Of a stretch of DNA of 64,000 bases, positions 47,733 to 60,457 are shown one piece after another. Under the pieces are notes generated by a model. That model ran no database searches, was not told the DNA's origin, and saw only the letters and a program-made list of their open reading frames with translations. The number at the start of each line of letters is the position of its first letter. Position 1 is the stretch's first letter. The stretch covers positions 682,001 to 746,000 of the forward strand of contig JACCLO010000013.1 in the NCBI GenBank assembly GCA_029448655.1, given 5' to 3'. Origin of the DNA: Wolfiporia cocos. Lineage: Eukaryota; Basidiomycota; Agaricomycetes; Polyporales; Phaeolaceae. Made by a program: the position numbers and the translations under genes.

Positions 47733-48221
47733 AGAAGAGCATACTGCGCGTATATTGCCTACTTTACATTTATAGAAATACAACGTATTAACGATCCGTG
47801 GTCTGGGACACCGATTCCTCAGTGTCTCACGGCGTAAAACGACCAGGCGAATGAGTCAAATTCGCTCTGATCATGAAGATAAGCGACAACGGGATACCAA
47901 GCCCAGCTTCTCGCCTCACTATAGCAAGCATTTCAGTGCGGTACCTTGCGTGGTGCGAAACCGTGACGTCCCAACATGCGGATGGATTGCGAGTATGAGT
48001 ACGCTAAAAGCCCGAGAAACCAGCCGAAACGAAGTCTTCGGTGCATCTGCCAGGAAGATATCGATGTCGAGAAAAAAAACGGCAACGACAACGACAGCGA
48101 CCAGTCTGAGCGAAAGAGCTGTGCAAAACAAAGCATTGCAAGATAGCGGTGTGTGCAGCGCGAGTAGTCCGTAGGTACGTATTAATACAATAGGTATCTG
48201 AGTGCCATACTCTGGTCAATC
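47733..48221. other. convergent 3' interval between DUR3 and the P450
   Basis: 489 bp shared by two genes that end toward each other. A plus-strand frame at 47851-48174 is open but low-complexity (Thr/Ser/Lys) and has no domain; it is not called. Confidence 0.45.
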
Positions 48222-50284
48222 TTATGCAACTGTCGCGTCCGCAGCCTGTCGGACCACGCGGAGCGCCTGCTCCGACCGCGGACGAATGTCGCACTTGAAT
48301 GGTTTCGGTGTCCTACGCATGATTGTCAGCCACTGCAAATAGTTCCTAACTGGAAACGAACGCACCGGAACACAGCATTGTCGAAGACAATCTCAGGCTC
48401 GATGACATTGCCGTGCTCGTCCACCGCCTTTGTAATGTCGAGCGTGGCGACCATCGACGCCATGACGATCCACAGCGACGACTCGATGAGGTGTAGTCCT
48501 GGACAGCGCCGCCGACCAAAGCCGAAGACGTAGTGGCGCGGATCACGGCGCTTCTCGGTAAGCTCGTCGGCTGGCTCAAGGTAGCGCTCGGGCTTGAACG
48601 CGTCGGGGTCGGGGAACAACTGCGGGTTTCGCACCATGTTCCTGCAGGGATCATCAGCTACTGGACTCGCGGGGGCGGTGCGTATGGCTCACCAGACGTT
48701 GCCGAAGATAAGCGTGCCCTTGGGGATGTGCATGCCATTGTAGACGTCATCCTCCATGAGACGATGTGGCAGGCTGAGGGGCACTGGCACACCCCACCGC
48801 AGGCACTCGCTCATAACGCATTCGAGATAAGGGAGGTTTGGGCGATCGCTGAAGTTCGGCAGTCGTCCAGGACCAACAACAGTGTCGATCTCCTTCTGTG
48901 CCTTCTCAAGGACCTCGGGATGCAATACCATCGCCAGGATAAAATGCGAAATAGTGGTCATCGTCTATATGATGTTGCTATCAGCCAAAGCACGAAGTTA
49001 TTGGCGCTCTACGACTCACCGAATCAATGCTTGCTGAGTACATCGAATTCGCAGTCCACCGGATGTCAAAATCACGCTGTGCGTCGACCTCCTTTTCGCA
49101 GCTCTCCTGCAGCTCGTCGAGGAGCGTCGTGCAGAAACAAGGAACGGCAGAACCATCGCGCATGCGCTCTTTCACGTACTCGTATGGCCGGTCAACGAAC
49201 TCTTCCATCTTCGCTTTCCAAATTGCCGCATTACGCTTGAAGCCCGCACCCGGAAAATTGTCAGGAAGGTGTCGGACTGCACTATGATCAACACCATATC
49301 ACGAGTCATATCCGAACAGACTCACGGAAAGGGAAGACGTCGACTGGCCAGATGCCTCCTCCGGAGGCAATGCGGTTGGAGAGAATGTCGACGCACTCGT
49401 CGGCAAGGGCTAAGAATTTGTCGTCGTTTGATGACAATTGGTAACCGTATATGGTGGATAAGGTGAGACCTCCCGCGTACCTGCCGAAACACAGTCAATT
49501 TACGGCAAACTAAGATCGGGCAGCAGACTTACCGCTTCAGGTTGCCGACGTAGTCATCCGGACTGACCAACAGGCGTTTGATGAGGTCCTGCGCTGCGGT
49601 TTCCAGGAGCGGCTGGTACGTGCGAATGCTGTTTACGCCAAGGGCCTGCTGCATCAGGCGGCGCTGGCGGCGCGATTTGTCGCCATAACGGGTAAACGCC
49701 ACCTGCAGGTGATCCGCGTCGCCATCAGCTCCGGCACGGATCCGAACACTCGATCGCGACGCACCATGTTCTCGCAGCCACATCTGGGATTCATGAAACC
49801 TCAATCAAATTCGCTGCTGCGCCGCTGGGGAGGAAGGGACGTACAGCTCGCCACACATGATCAGCCCCGGCTTGTCAGAGTAGATTGCGCCACGCTTCTC
49901 GAGCAGGTCGACGGCAGCGTCGTAATCGTTGAGGAAGACGAGGCCCTGGCCGAATACGTGGATGTACACAACGCTACCTGTCCATGGCATTTAGCCTTAT
50001 GTTGTCGACGCGCACCGGAGACGAGCTCGCTCCGGGGTTGTTGGATCACCAACGGAGGCGAGCTCCGCGGTCCAGACGATCGGGGGGACTGCACGCGCGT
50101 ACTCACCGAATTCCTTCGCCCATTGGGACGCGCGGAGCCACAGCTCCTGCGCCGTCAGGTTGGCGATGTTTCCGATGACGGGGAGCGGCTTCGGGCCAGG
50201 AGGCAGCGCCTTCCGTGGCCGGTTCAGGTGCGACAAGGCGAGGTAAATGGCCGCGGCGGCGAAGAGGACGAGCAGCAGTCCCAT
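48222..50284 (-). CDS. cytochrome P450 monooxygenase
   Basis: Nine exons (50284-50107, 49977-49845, 49783-49765, 49702-49533, 49480-49326, 49276-49020, 48964-48693, 48641-48366, 48312-48222) give 516 residues. The N terminus LLLVLFAAAAIYLALSHL is a membrane anchor followed by the hinge PPGPKPLPVIGN. The third exon is 19 nt and encodes CGCENM within MCGELCGCENMVAFTRYG. ExxR is seen in SECLRW and the PERF-type motif in FKPERY. The haem site is FGFGRRRCPG with Cys near 441. The I-helix reads ASIDSTMTT, with Ser where most P450s have the oxygen-activating Thr. It resembles basidiomycete P450s annotated as O-methylsterigmatocystin oxidoreductase-like, a label that says little about substrate. No terpene or polyketide synthase lies nearby. 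Confidence 0.93.
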
Positions 50285-51472
50285 AGTGCGATACTGAGAT
50301 AATTTAGCGGAAGGGAATGTGGGTCACGACAGACACAGGCGAGCCGGCGATCGCGATATATACTGCCTTACGGTGAGTGCAATCAGTTTATCGGAGCCCA
50401 GCTCGACGAGGGTCCCGTGGGTGTGGGGAAGGAACGAATTGATCAGGTAGTTTTATGATGACGACCAGAAGGTCCAGACGCCAGACCGCGCCGGGGAAGG
50501 TCCCGTGGAAATACAAGGGCAGGTATGTTTTGAGTTAGTGCGAGCGGCAACGGGACTTTATAACCCCTGCGCCGCCGCTGGGTTCGCATTACGTCTTGCA
50601 TTTTCGGCACGGATATAGCCTCTTTTGATGGGCGTTCTGCAGGGACATGCAATAATTGGCCGGGAGACGTGCTCGGGTGTCCGCGCCGCGCGTGCGCGAC
50701 CGGATCTGCGACAGTGCGCCCGTAGCCATGGCACTCGCGGGGACGCGCGCGCTCGCGGGTTTGCAAAGTCAACGCAGCAGCAGAATCCGATCGCGAAGCA
50801 CGGACACGGTGGGAGCGTGTGTTCCCCTTGATACAGGTTCGCGGGGTGCACCGTCTGACATGGAAATCGAGAAGCGTCCCGCGCGGCGTTGCTAACGGCC
50901 CATCCATGCATCTCCTGCGACACGTGCTTGCTTATCTGGGGAAGGGCGGCGGATGGCTCCCAGGGGCTCGCGTGCTCTTCCGCTTCCACACTCTGAACAT
51001 GTAGAGCGACATCGGACGCGTCAAGCGCAGAGACTCAGGCTCAAAATGTTCCGCCGGATGCGCAAACACCAGCGCTGCGCCGCTTGAAGCGAAGAGGACG
51101 TACAGCTCGTTCAACGTCTGCCTGCCGATCGCGGGCGCTCCGGGGAACGATAATTCGCAGCCAACCTTGCCGGCATTCGCCACCGTCCGCGTCCGGACAA
51201 CTACTCAGCACTCATACCCGCTACCCTGCGTTCTCACAGCGCAAGCGGTACGCTGCGGCATTGCTGAGCAGGGCTGATGTTTCTGGGATGGAAGCGCACT
51301 CTACTCATACAATCCCACGGGGGATACATCATCAAGGGTCTCTCTCCAGCAGTTGTCAGACCTGCGGTACGCCCGGCGTGTGTACGAGAGCAGGAACACG
51401 CCGCAAGTGTAAGCGGGTATGCGATACGACCGGGAATAACGTACTGCGGGCGCGTTGCCAACCTAAATTGCC
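50285..51472. other. GC-rich intergenic region
   Basis: Upstream of the P450 and downstream of the DUF1348 gene. Overlapping frames on both strands (for example 50443-50989) arise from high GC and carry no recognised domain. Confidence 0.45.
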
Positions 51473-52191
51473 TTACAGGTGCCTCTCCGAGATCTCGACC
51501 GAGTCTTCGTCCGCAACCTCGTCTTTGAACCACCGCTCCTCTTCTGTGATCGGCACGTCATTTCCACTCATCTGACGCTTGCGCATACGGCCGTCCTCCG
51601 CAAACGTCCAATCCTGACATGCCACAGGGCAAAGTTCGCAACTCAGCGCACGAAGAACGGCCGCGGTATGGCATGCTCCATACCTCGAGGCCGTAGCACC
51701 TGTACCACTGCTTGACACCGTCTGGCTTGATCTCGAACCACTCGTAGAAGAACTGTGGAAGCAGCTCGAGACCATGTTGCATGCTGCTCAGGGGCCGAGA
51801 CACACCTGCACCGCGATCTTGTTGTCGGTGAACGCAAACAGCTCCTTCCGCAGCCGATACCCGTTCTCCTTTTCCCATTTTTTCTCGAGAAAGCGCGTGA
51901 CTTCCGCTGTTCCTGTCATGAACTGATCCCTGTTTCGCCAGATTGTGTCCGGCTACGCATGGCGTGAGGTGCAGCCCGGGGCGGCGCGTCGAATGCAGGA
52001 CGGTCAAAGGTAGAGGCGGATTGCAGGGTCAGATCGCGGTGGTAAGCGAGATCGAATAAAACGCGGCGGACGGCACGCACTGTGTACGCCTGTGCGACGC
52101 GCGCGGGGTCGCGTGTGTTCCAGAGGCGCTGCGCCACCTTGACCTTCTGCAATGCGGTCTCTGCGGTGAAGGGGGGCTTGATGCCGGACAT
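51473..52191 (-). CDS. DUF1348 (NTF2/SnoaL-fold) protein
   Basis: Four exons (52191-52081, 51952-51806, 51752-51684, 51613-51473) give 155 residues, the normal size for this family. Landmarks are [86 protein letters not shown], and near the end [17 protein letters not shown]1348 proteins adopt the cone-shaped NTF2-like fold of small hydrolases and isomerases; no function is established. An acidic tail ([13 protein letters not shown]) follows. The first intron is 128 bp. It lies behind the P450 on the same strand, 1.2 kb away; co-function is not shown. Confidence 0.92.
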
Positions 52192-55100
52192 GACAAGAGG
52201 CGGGACGTGAAGAAGTGAGTCCTTGAGCTGAGATGCTTGACCTTGGCTTAAGATTGTCGAGTGGGTTGCTCTTCTTGAGATGGATGTGATCCAGAGCTCA
52301 TGCTCTTCTCAATAGATGGCCCACGCAGGAGTCATCGGCATCGCATAGCCCTCTGGCGCGCGGCCATGACGCCATCGCCAAAGGCACCGTGCGGCGCGCG
52401 CAGGGAGCGGCGACACTCGGCGGCGACACTCGGGATTCGCGAGTAAAGATGCACCCCTCAAAGCCATGTTCCCGAGGACCGAGAATCCCGTGGGCTGCGG
52501 ATGCTGAAGGGACCATCTACTTTGAGGGGCGACGAGATGCACATGGCGCCTAGGCTCCGGGCACAAGCAACGCCTCGTCGCAAGACGCGCCTCGCTCCCG
52601 TACAACATCCCGCACGCCAGCGGTATTTCATCGGCGCAGAGTAACAAAGTCGCGACGACTCAGGATCGCCACTGTGCGGCGTAAGTCTCGCATGAGGCCT
52701 GATCCCGAGCTGGAGCGTTAGGGCATATGGAAGTGGAGGAGGCGATGGGAGGACTCTCAATCGGATGAAGATTGATCAGTGCGATCCGCCCGCTGATCTA
52801 CCGGTTGCCAATCGGGGCAGAGTTTCCCGCGCCCTCCCGATGCCCGACCCCGTTTACCGCCTGCCTTGTCCCAACGTCGCCATCCGACCCCCAGCGACGC
52901 CCGAGGTCTTAAGGAGGCGGGCACGCTTTACCGTTCGGAAGCAAGGCTCGGTACGAATTGACGCTCGCGCACGCTCCCCCCCTTCCGTGGACAAAGAGCA
53001 TGCCTGAAACCGTATCGCTCGCGCGAGCAGCCCCTTTCCCCATCTGCACCTCATTTCGACGACTCCTGTCTCACCGCTCGCGCCTCCTAGTAAATTTCTG
53101 CATGGCCTCAGCTAACCAAATGCGGGGCGTGCTCTGATCCAGACTCGCCGCCGTCCAGGTGCGTCAGCCCGGACCTCGGGTTCGGAACTCGCCACCACAG
53201 CGGCCGTGGACGTGAAACTAGCACGTCTGAGCTCAAGCAGCGCGCTCCAGTCCCAAGCGGACGCGATGCGCCGCAGCGCCTGGTGGAGGCCCGCGCGGCT
53301 ATCCGCCACCACAGTGTCAGGCCAATTTAATCACGTCCGTCATTTCAATGGTGCTAGTCAGAGCCGTCCCGGACGCCGTGCCGTCGAACGGGAATGCAGG
53401 TTCCCGGCTATGCGCCTGCATTGAACACGACTATAGCAAAAAGAGGCTGACGCGCGGCATCTGTCATCGCTTCTGTGGCAGATTAGATATCTGGTGGAAC
53501 TCGTAATGTGCGATGATCTCGTCTCGGTCAGCGCGCTGTCGTCGGATCTGGCGGTCTAACCCTGTCTGTGGATCTTGGATTGCATTACTGTGTCGTCTCC
53601 ACTCCCGAAGGGAAACTTGGAAGCTCGTAAGCGGCTCGTGACGCGCACTATTCAGCTCGGCCTCTTCGGTATTCCATACTAGACTGGAATGGAGATATGA
53701 ATATACAAAACAGGTCCTGGAGCTTCTGCACGCTTGTGGCGCCCGCACTAGTAATTCAGCGGACTTGATTGCTGGGCTAGTCAGCCGGATACATGCATCG
53801 ACCTTCCTACTATTCAACGGCAGTCATTCTGGTCCCGCTTTCGCGAAGTCTTGGATGGAACCGCTTCGGCTATCTGGCGTTCGACTTTCTGGGACGTTAC
53901 CCTTCTTGCGCGCGAAGAGATGTGGCGGATGCGGCGCTCTTCTTACCTGGGTGATAGTTGTTCTCCGCTCCATCTCATCTGCGGCATTCCATGAGTATCG
54001 GACAACGGCGCTAAATCCCACACCGAACGCTGGCCTCTTCTCTGCACTTCCGTTCACCTTAAGCGCCGAGAAGTAGCGAACCCCGGTGAGTGCGCGCTGC
54101 TGTCCAGCATCTATCGCGGTTGTATTCGGAGTCGCCAAATACCCCCGACCGTGTCTCTAGATCAACATCTCATCAAGGAGCTTTGTTCATCACACGGCGT
54201 CTTCACTCAGCGGAAGCAATTGATCGAAACTGCGGGGTGAGGTTTGCTCTCGAGGAGAGACCATGCTTTAAACCGCGCTTTCATGGAATTCGAGGCCGCT
54301 CACCACAAGTTGCCTAGCCGTACAACGCAGAAAATGAGAAAACCATGGGTCTTTGGAAGACCTTGTCAGGGGCATCGAACAGGCCCATTAAATTATCTGC
54401 GTAATGTGCGAGGGCTGCGCTGCGCTCGAGGGATAGTCGCTTCACATCGTCTCGTTGCTGCCGTCTGAGGACTTGTCTTTTCACACTTCGCCATCCTTGT
54501 CTTGAGGGCTTCAAAATGTATGCTCGCACGAGTCTCTCCTTCTAGGAAAATCGCAAAAATTAGGAGTACCCTCCGTGCGTTGAAGTCCTGCTTCCCTTGC
54601 CTCATCCTACTTGCACGTCGCGATAACTACTAAATTCCTGCCAGTTATCATCCTGAATAACTCTTTTCGTGCTCGTGCAGTTCCTCTAACTTGACAGGCC
54701 CATCTGTTACGACTTTTCAGGTACTACCATCGCTCCCTCCTGCTGTGTTGTCTTCTGCTGCTTCTATGCTGGCGCTCCTCCCCCTGCCAATTTGGTAAAA
54801 CCCGTGAACTGTGGCTGCTCTTCTCACCTCGTGCTGTCTGCATTGGCATATTCCATTCCTTGAACTTCCACTACTGTTTTCCAATAGTGTTTCCCATCCT
54901 CTGCAGCGCGCCATCGATCCTCCAGCATGTGTCTATTTGCGGCCGACATGGACCCTCCTTCACACGCCTTCCTGCTGCAATGTGGGTTCGTATCGCTCAT
55001 CTATCACCGTCACCTCTTTAAGCTCGATACTTCCGCTCTTCATCCAGCCTTCCCCCCTCAAGCGAGTCGCTGCTTGCATGTCATTGGGTGCCCGCATCCG

Positions 55101-55250
55101 CTTGGCACTGTAGCTACCCTGCTCGACTGCCTCGAGGCTCGGGTCTGGCTCATGTCCCTCGATGTGCTACTCACGCAAGCTGCGCACAGAACGGGCAGCG
55201 GGGTCAGCAGCACGCATTCCTGGACGCCTGGGGATCCACGCAGGCACTGC
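52192..55250. other. gene-poor GC-rich region
   Basis: Many overlapping frames on both strands of 60-117 codons, typical of GC-rich DNA; no domain, motif or splice chain was recognised. A local near-duplication, GGCGACACTCG twice, sits at about 52411-52435. Confidence 0.45.
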
Positions 55251-55499
55251 ACGTCCCTCAGCTGACCACACGATAGCATCCCAAAGCAAATTCAGCTGCA
55301 GGGTTGTGGCGTACGCCGGGGCGGATACGTAAAGGTCCATTCTCGAGCCCACGAGACGCGGCGAGGCCGGTGAGCACGCTGGGCTGCGTGCACGGGACTC
55401 TGCAGCTGTGCAGTCGTTTTGTGTGTGCTGGGAGGATGGGCTCGGGCCAGTCGGCGGATGTCTGCACGCGCTCGTCACCTCGAGCGCGTCGAGCTTCGT

Positions 55500-56180
55500 A
55501 CACCTCGTGGGGTCACTCCTGAATATCCAATGCAGAAGCTGAGCACGTTGAGTCGGTCGCACGCGGCTGGGAGCGTCTGTACCGGTATCGCTGCTACTTG
55601 GGTTTGGTGTATAAGGTTCAAACGTTTAAGGCTCGATTTGGCGCGGGCGTGCGGTGGATCGCGCTGGTGCGACCTCGTCGAGCGGCTGTGAACGATGTGT
55701 TGGTGCCTCTGCAGCGGCGAGAGACGGCTACAGGTCGTCCGAGCCGTGAGCAAGATCAGAGACGCAGGGGCACTTTCGGGATCAACGCTGCCCAGTACGA
55801 GGTACAAGTTGAGTGCGCTCAATGTCGTGTTCGTACTGATTCATGATTAATAGCAGGCCTTTATGAAGTCTCCGTATTTGCGATGTGGTACGTCGTGGTG
55901 TGAGGTAACGTAGCGATTCCGCAATGTTTGCGTATGTCCCTATCCTGGGATCACTCGTCCCCCCTCGTACGTTCAGAGATTTTAGATGATTTCCGCCCGC
56001 CCATACATCTTTCTGAAGATTGCGCGTCGTCCGATGTTCTGGTGCCATGTTGTCGCAACGATCATTGCTGGAACAGTGCAACTCGCAGTACGTGCCTGGA
56101 TATTCACCACATCCTGACATGTGCTCGAGAACTGGCTCGTTGTAAGCTACGGAATTCGACACCATCCTAATACACACCTC
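55500..56180 (-). pseudogene. possible degraded DUF6533-type gene
   Basis: In shifting minus-strand frames there are fragments that recall the second half of DUF6533 proteins. One near 56070-56020 reads AMIVATTWHQNIGRRAIFRK (family: VTWxKTY). Another near 55830-55770 reads LSALNLYLVLGSVDPESAPASLI (family: ALNxLHLVLTLLSV). They are in the expected order but no consistent frame or splice pattern links them, and the signature N-terminal exon was not found. The call is tentative. Confidence 0.3.
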
Positions 56181-56914
56181 ATCGTTGAAATAACAACGTC
56201 CTTCAACAGAGCTACTTCATCACCACTGGAAATCTCATATGCGAGTGATTCATCAATCGATAGGTCAGACAACGGGCATTGATTTGGTATGGGGACTATT
56301 CAGCTCTTGTCAGCTGGAGACATTGATTGAGAGGATTACACAGCGCTCGGACTTGAGGCACGGATGTAAGTGAAGCCTCTAGACACTGCTGATGCGCTTC
56401 ATAGTGGAGAAAGTCTCGATCCTTTTGCAACAGATCAGGAGAAATGTATATGTCCAGGATATGACTGCAATCCAAAATGCTAGTAGGACGCTTGACGCTA
56501 TGCCTCCGGAAGCAGGCCATGCCGTGCTTGCACGGCCTTATGCCCGATGGATATACGAGGGCGGAGGTGAGTGACATGTCTCGTCCCGTACCAGCTTAGA
56601 CTTTATCAGACCTGCTAGTATATGCTACCTATGAACTTGACATGGCATCGAACAGCAAACGTAGATGCGCTCGATTCATTGACGGTAACAGCGGAGCGAC
56701 AAGTCCTACGGAACTGGTACAGCTGCGGGTCCGCACCACGCCAGAATCTAGATGCTCCCCGTGTTGGTAAGCCCGCATGGAATCAAGCAGACTGCGCAGC
56801 ATCCGCTTTTGAAGCAGGATCCTTAGACCCTCCCTCTGCCCTAATTGTTGACTGCGCGAGCGTGAAGCAACGCGAAGACAGCGCAGGGGGCAAGATCGCC
56901 AGATAATCTCGTGC
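56181..56914. other. no supported gene
   Basis: Open frames at 56296-56577 (minus), 56392-56574 (plus) and 56629-56958 (minus) have no recognised domain. The plus frame, with RFIVEKVSILLQQIRR, looks protein-like but could not be extended. Confidence 0.35.
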
Positions 56915-57550
56915 CTACGCACTGTTCTCAAGAACTTCATCGGCATTGTCGAGCACACAGCAGCTCGTGTATGCAGCTTCTACGGCCTGTGGCACAGTGG
57001 CAGCCATCGCGTTCAAGTCGGAATCGAAGTCATTGTGGCATGAAGGCTCGCCGATCTCGAAGATCTGAAATCCTTGCAGATCTTGAGATTCTCGCCGCGG
57101 CGAATCTGAAGTGGCGAAAAGTGTGGGGAAAGATGCAGCGGGGGCACAGGACGCAGGAGCTGCCACACTGGTCGCCGAGGCAGGCGGAGACGAGGCGGGT
57201 GCAGGGGCGCCCAAAGCAGATGTGATCAATGAGGCCTGAGGAGCGGGCGGCGCTCATGGGGCGAGTGGTGAACGCACAGCCTGTACAATGGTATCGAGAG
57301 CAGGGAGGGAGGGAGCAACACCCTGTTGGGTTGTGAGCGTGGCCGCTGGAGTTGAATTTCAAGACTTCTGGCTGGGCTTGGGTCGTTTTTTCAAGCGTTG
57401 ACACAGATTCGTCTCCGTAGCCTCTATTTCCTCCTCGTCCTCCTCCTCGCCTGCCTGAGGCCCTGCATTGCTTTGAAGTGCATGGTCTCTGGCCGTGTAT
57501 TTGGCAACTAACTTGCCGTTGCATCTATACTTCGTACAAAAGCATTTTAC
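56915..57550 (-). pseudogene. unidentified degraded coding region
   Basis: One minus-strand frame reads, from about 57515 downward, YTARDHALQSNAG, an acidic run GEEEDEEEIEATE, RLKKRPKPSQK, a long Ala/Pro/Ser stretch, and finally FQIFEIGEPSCHNDFDSD and VLDNADEVLENSA with stop at 56915. The sustained composition and acidic to basic switch look like the C-terminal half of a real protein. Two in-frame stops interrupt the middle. No family is recognised; a transposon-derived or nuclear protein is possible. Confidence 0.35.
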
Positions 57551-60457
57551 TTTCTGCTTCTAGAAATAGTACTGCGCATATATGCATATGAACAAACGCG
57601 CATTCAGTCGTCGAGTCAGCTTTAGTACTTACAGGAGGCTTGGGTGGCGTTCAGTTAGCAGGGAGGTTGGCGACTCGACGCTTCAAAGCTTCAAGTTGCA
57701 GCACGAAGTAGCAAGTAGTAAGAAGAAATTGTGCAAGTCCAGTGCAGTTACCAGAATCGCGCAAGTCTCCACGTGCGGTGTGTCAGTACACGCGTCGGTA
57801 GGATTACAGGACGTGCACTGCAAGGACAACACTCGGTATAGAGGACAGGCGCACAGGATCAGCCTAGGGTCAGATTACAGCACGTAACTCCTAAAAGAAA
57901 TATAGTTGCACAAACTCACCTATACTCATGAAAGTAGCTCAGCCAGTACACTAAGTTATACGAAAGCCGCGAACGTTAGTCTACACTTGAATTAACTGTA
58001 GCGCCAGCTTCGATTTGCCACAGTGCATGTACAACAGTATTTTGCCTATACTGTATCACAAGTCACAAAGAGATATAGATATACAAGCTCCATCTACAGC
58101 TAGGTTTTGAACGCAGTGAATATTTGCTGAATGATGGGTAGCACACTCATATGAGACACTGGTTGCGGCTGAATGGGATGATCTAGACTTAACAATATGA
58201 CGATAAACGGTCTGCCAAAAGCATCGCAACGACCGTGTGCGCATAGTGATTATTAAGCATCTGCGAGTAAAAACTCTCTTGACGATTAATATTGATTACT
58301 ACCACTATACCACTATCACCGTAGTGTTCCGTGAGAGAAGTTACAACATGGGGTAGAGAATGAGCTCGGCCTATGGATTACGGTCACAAGCTTTCAGTTT
58401 GCACCTGCAATAAAATAACCCTGCAGATGTGAGCAGTGCGTTTGAATCGAGGCATTGATGTTTCCCAAACGGTGACGCACAGGAGACCTGTAGACAAACC
58501 AACATAGGAATATGTCTCCTCCCCGAGTGGTGCTACGACACACGAGTGGTCCTTGCAAACCACAAGCATATCTATAGCGAAACGAGCGTCATGATAATGA
58601 CCAACAGCAAGTCGACGTTATTCATCCTCACCAATACATCCAATACAGCAACTGCAGTGTCATATCCTGAAGTCGGCAACATAGATGAAGTCATTGCTTA
58701 GCGGTGAAGGCATGATGAACAACATGCACTCCAGACCTACGAATGAGATCAACGCTTTCAATGAGAACACTGATGCGAAAGGTATTGACGCCAGACTAGC
58801 ACTGATAGCCACAATACCGTTACACCTATATTCGAATAATGCAGTGATTGGTCACAGGCTATGCCATAACAACTGCGATGAAAGACTAATATCTAACGCC
58901 GTTCAGCAGTATGCAGCTTACATGAAATAGATCGTACCAACAAGCCAGCGTACAATAACTGCGAGGCGCTAGCGCTGTTTGACTTAGTACTTGTCTAGAC
59001 TTACAAGGCAGCTGTCGTGCGATATAGTATAGGGAGACTTACGAGCGCACTACTGTTCAGCCGTATTAGTAGGGAGGGTCACCTCACACGCCATCTCGTG
59101 ACGACGCACTGCGGGTGTTGCTTGCTATTACATGACATCATCAGCAACGTAGGTTTGATGCGCCGCGGGCCTAATTGCAAAACGTGAAGCATTTGCAGTG
59201 AAAGTCGTACCGCTGCGTCAGAAATGGAGACTATTTGTACAGGATATCGATCAGGTTGTCGCAGCAACTAGAGACAGTTTGCAAGTAATCATCTGGCAAT
59301 GGCGCTGTTCTGCCCAGTTACACTGCAAATTAAAAGCTCTGCAAGAGGAGTAGCGGGATGTAGTCATCAGTCACTGGGGACAAGCCCCGCCATTGGCAAA
59401 CCAGTCAGATACTGATTAGTAAATCGCCCATCATATCTATGTCTTACCTTGAGGAAGGACCGATTTTTCGTGACAAGAACCACTCGAGATAACTTCGTGA
59501 CTGCTGTTCGGCGCGAATGAAAGTTCCAATCTGCCGCATAAACCTTTGCGTATTTTAGGTCTGCTCATATTCCGACCCATATCTGCTTTTATCAACAACA
59601 CAGCTTCAAGTTGAAGAAGAGGAGCCACTACCTTGCAACGTTCCTGATTGAACGGATATTAGCATACATCGGGCCTATCTCAAACACGCGTCTCTGCAAA
59701 CACCGGCATTTGATTGTCGAGTCAATCGCTCTGTAATCTTCCGTGAGACACACGACCATCGGTGCAGATATCAACAGGCGATTGAGCCGCTGATTCTGAC
59801 CTTGATAAAATAGCAGCAGTCGCAAACGACTGTTCTGAGGGGCATCCGATCGATCTGTGAGCATACCAGCGCATTGGAGAAGGCTGAACTCGTCAAGGTT
59901 GAGATAGACACATTGGCAAAGTGCAGTGTAGGATACCGCAGTGGCTCACCGCGTATTAGAGTTGTGCTGAGCCCATTGCCGACGCTTCATGTCACGAAGT
60001 TCTTGTCGTATCATTCAGGCAACATCGGATGATTACATGCTCGTGGGACTTCCATTGCGAGTAGAAATGAGCAGTTGCAGTTGACCCAGAAATCAGATCT
60101 AACACAGTACGATATCTATATCTGAGTCCTTCAAGCGCACTTGATGGCTTTGACGAAAGTCAGGGATATAAATTGGCATTTTTGTCCGTGAAGCCTCAAC
60201 TGATCATGAGACACGTGTCTGATAACACCTCCTTTCGGGGTTTCAAAATAGTAACCCCCGCTTCTAGTGAAATCAGATTTGTAAGTCAGCGATATTGATT
60301 ACAACGTCTAAATTTCTAATAGGCGAGCTCGCAACTCTCAGTCTCAGCTACATACATCCACATCGCCGTGCACAGCGCAGGACGTGGCTTTCATGACTTT
60401 CTCCTGGTAATTGTTATGCTCTAGTACTTACTTACCTACTCTACTTTCGCATCTCCC
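57551..60457. other. gene-poor AT-richer region
   Basis: No gene recognised. Short frames on both strands (58056-58244, 58685-58930, 59628-59864 and others) lack domains and splice chains. The end of this stretch contains the promoter of the zinc-finger gene at 60458. Confidence 0.45.

Noticed and set aside
47851..48174. 108-codon plus-strand frame between DUR3 and the P450
   Set aside because: Low-complexity Thr/Ser/Lys content, no domain, and it lies in the convergent 3' interval.
44637..52191. P450, transporter and DUF1348 protein as a secondary-metabolite cluster
   Set aside because: No backbone synthase is present, the transporter is a nitrogen-nutrition gene of the DUR3 type, and the genes are unevenly spaced and differently oriented.
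52192..54140. Several open frames of 60-117 codons on both strands
   Set aside because: They overlap one another on both strands as expected in GC-rich DNA and none has a motif or splice support.
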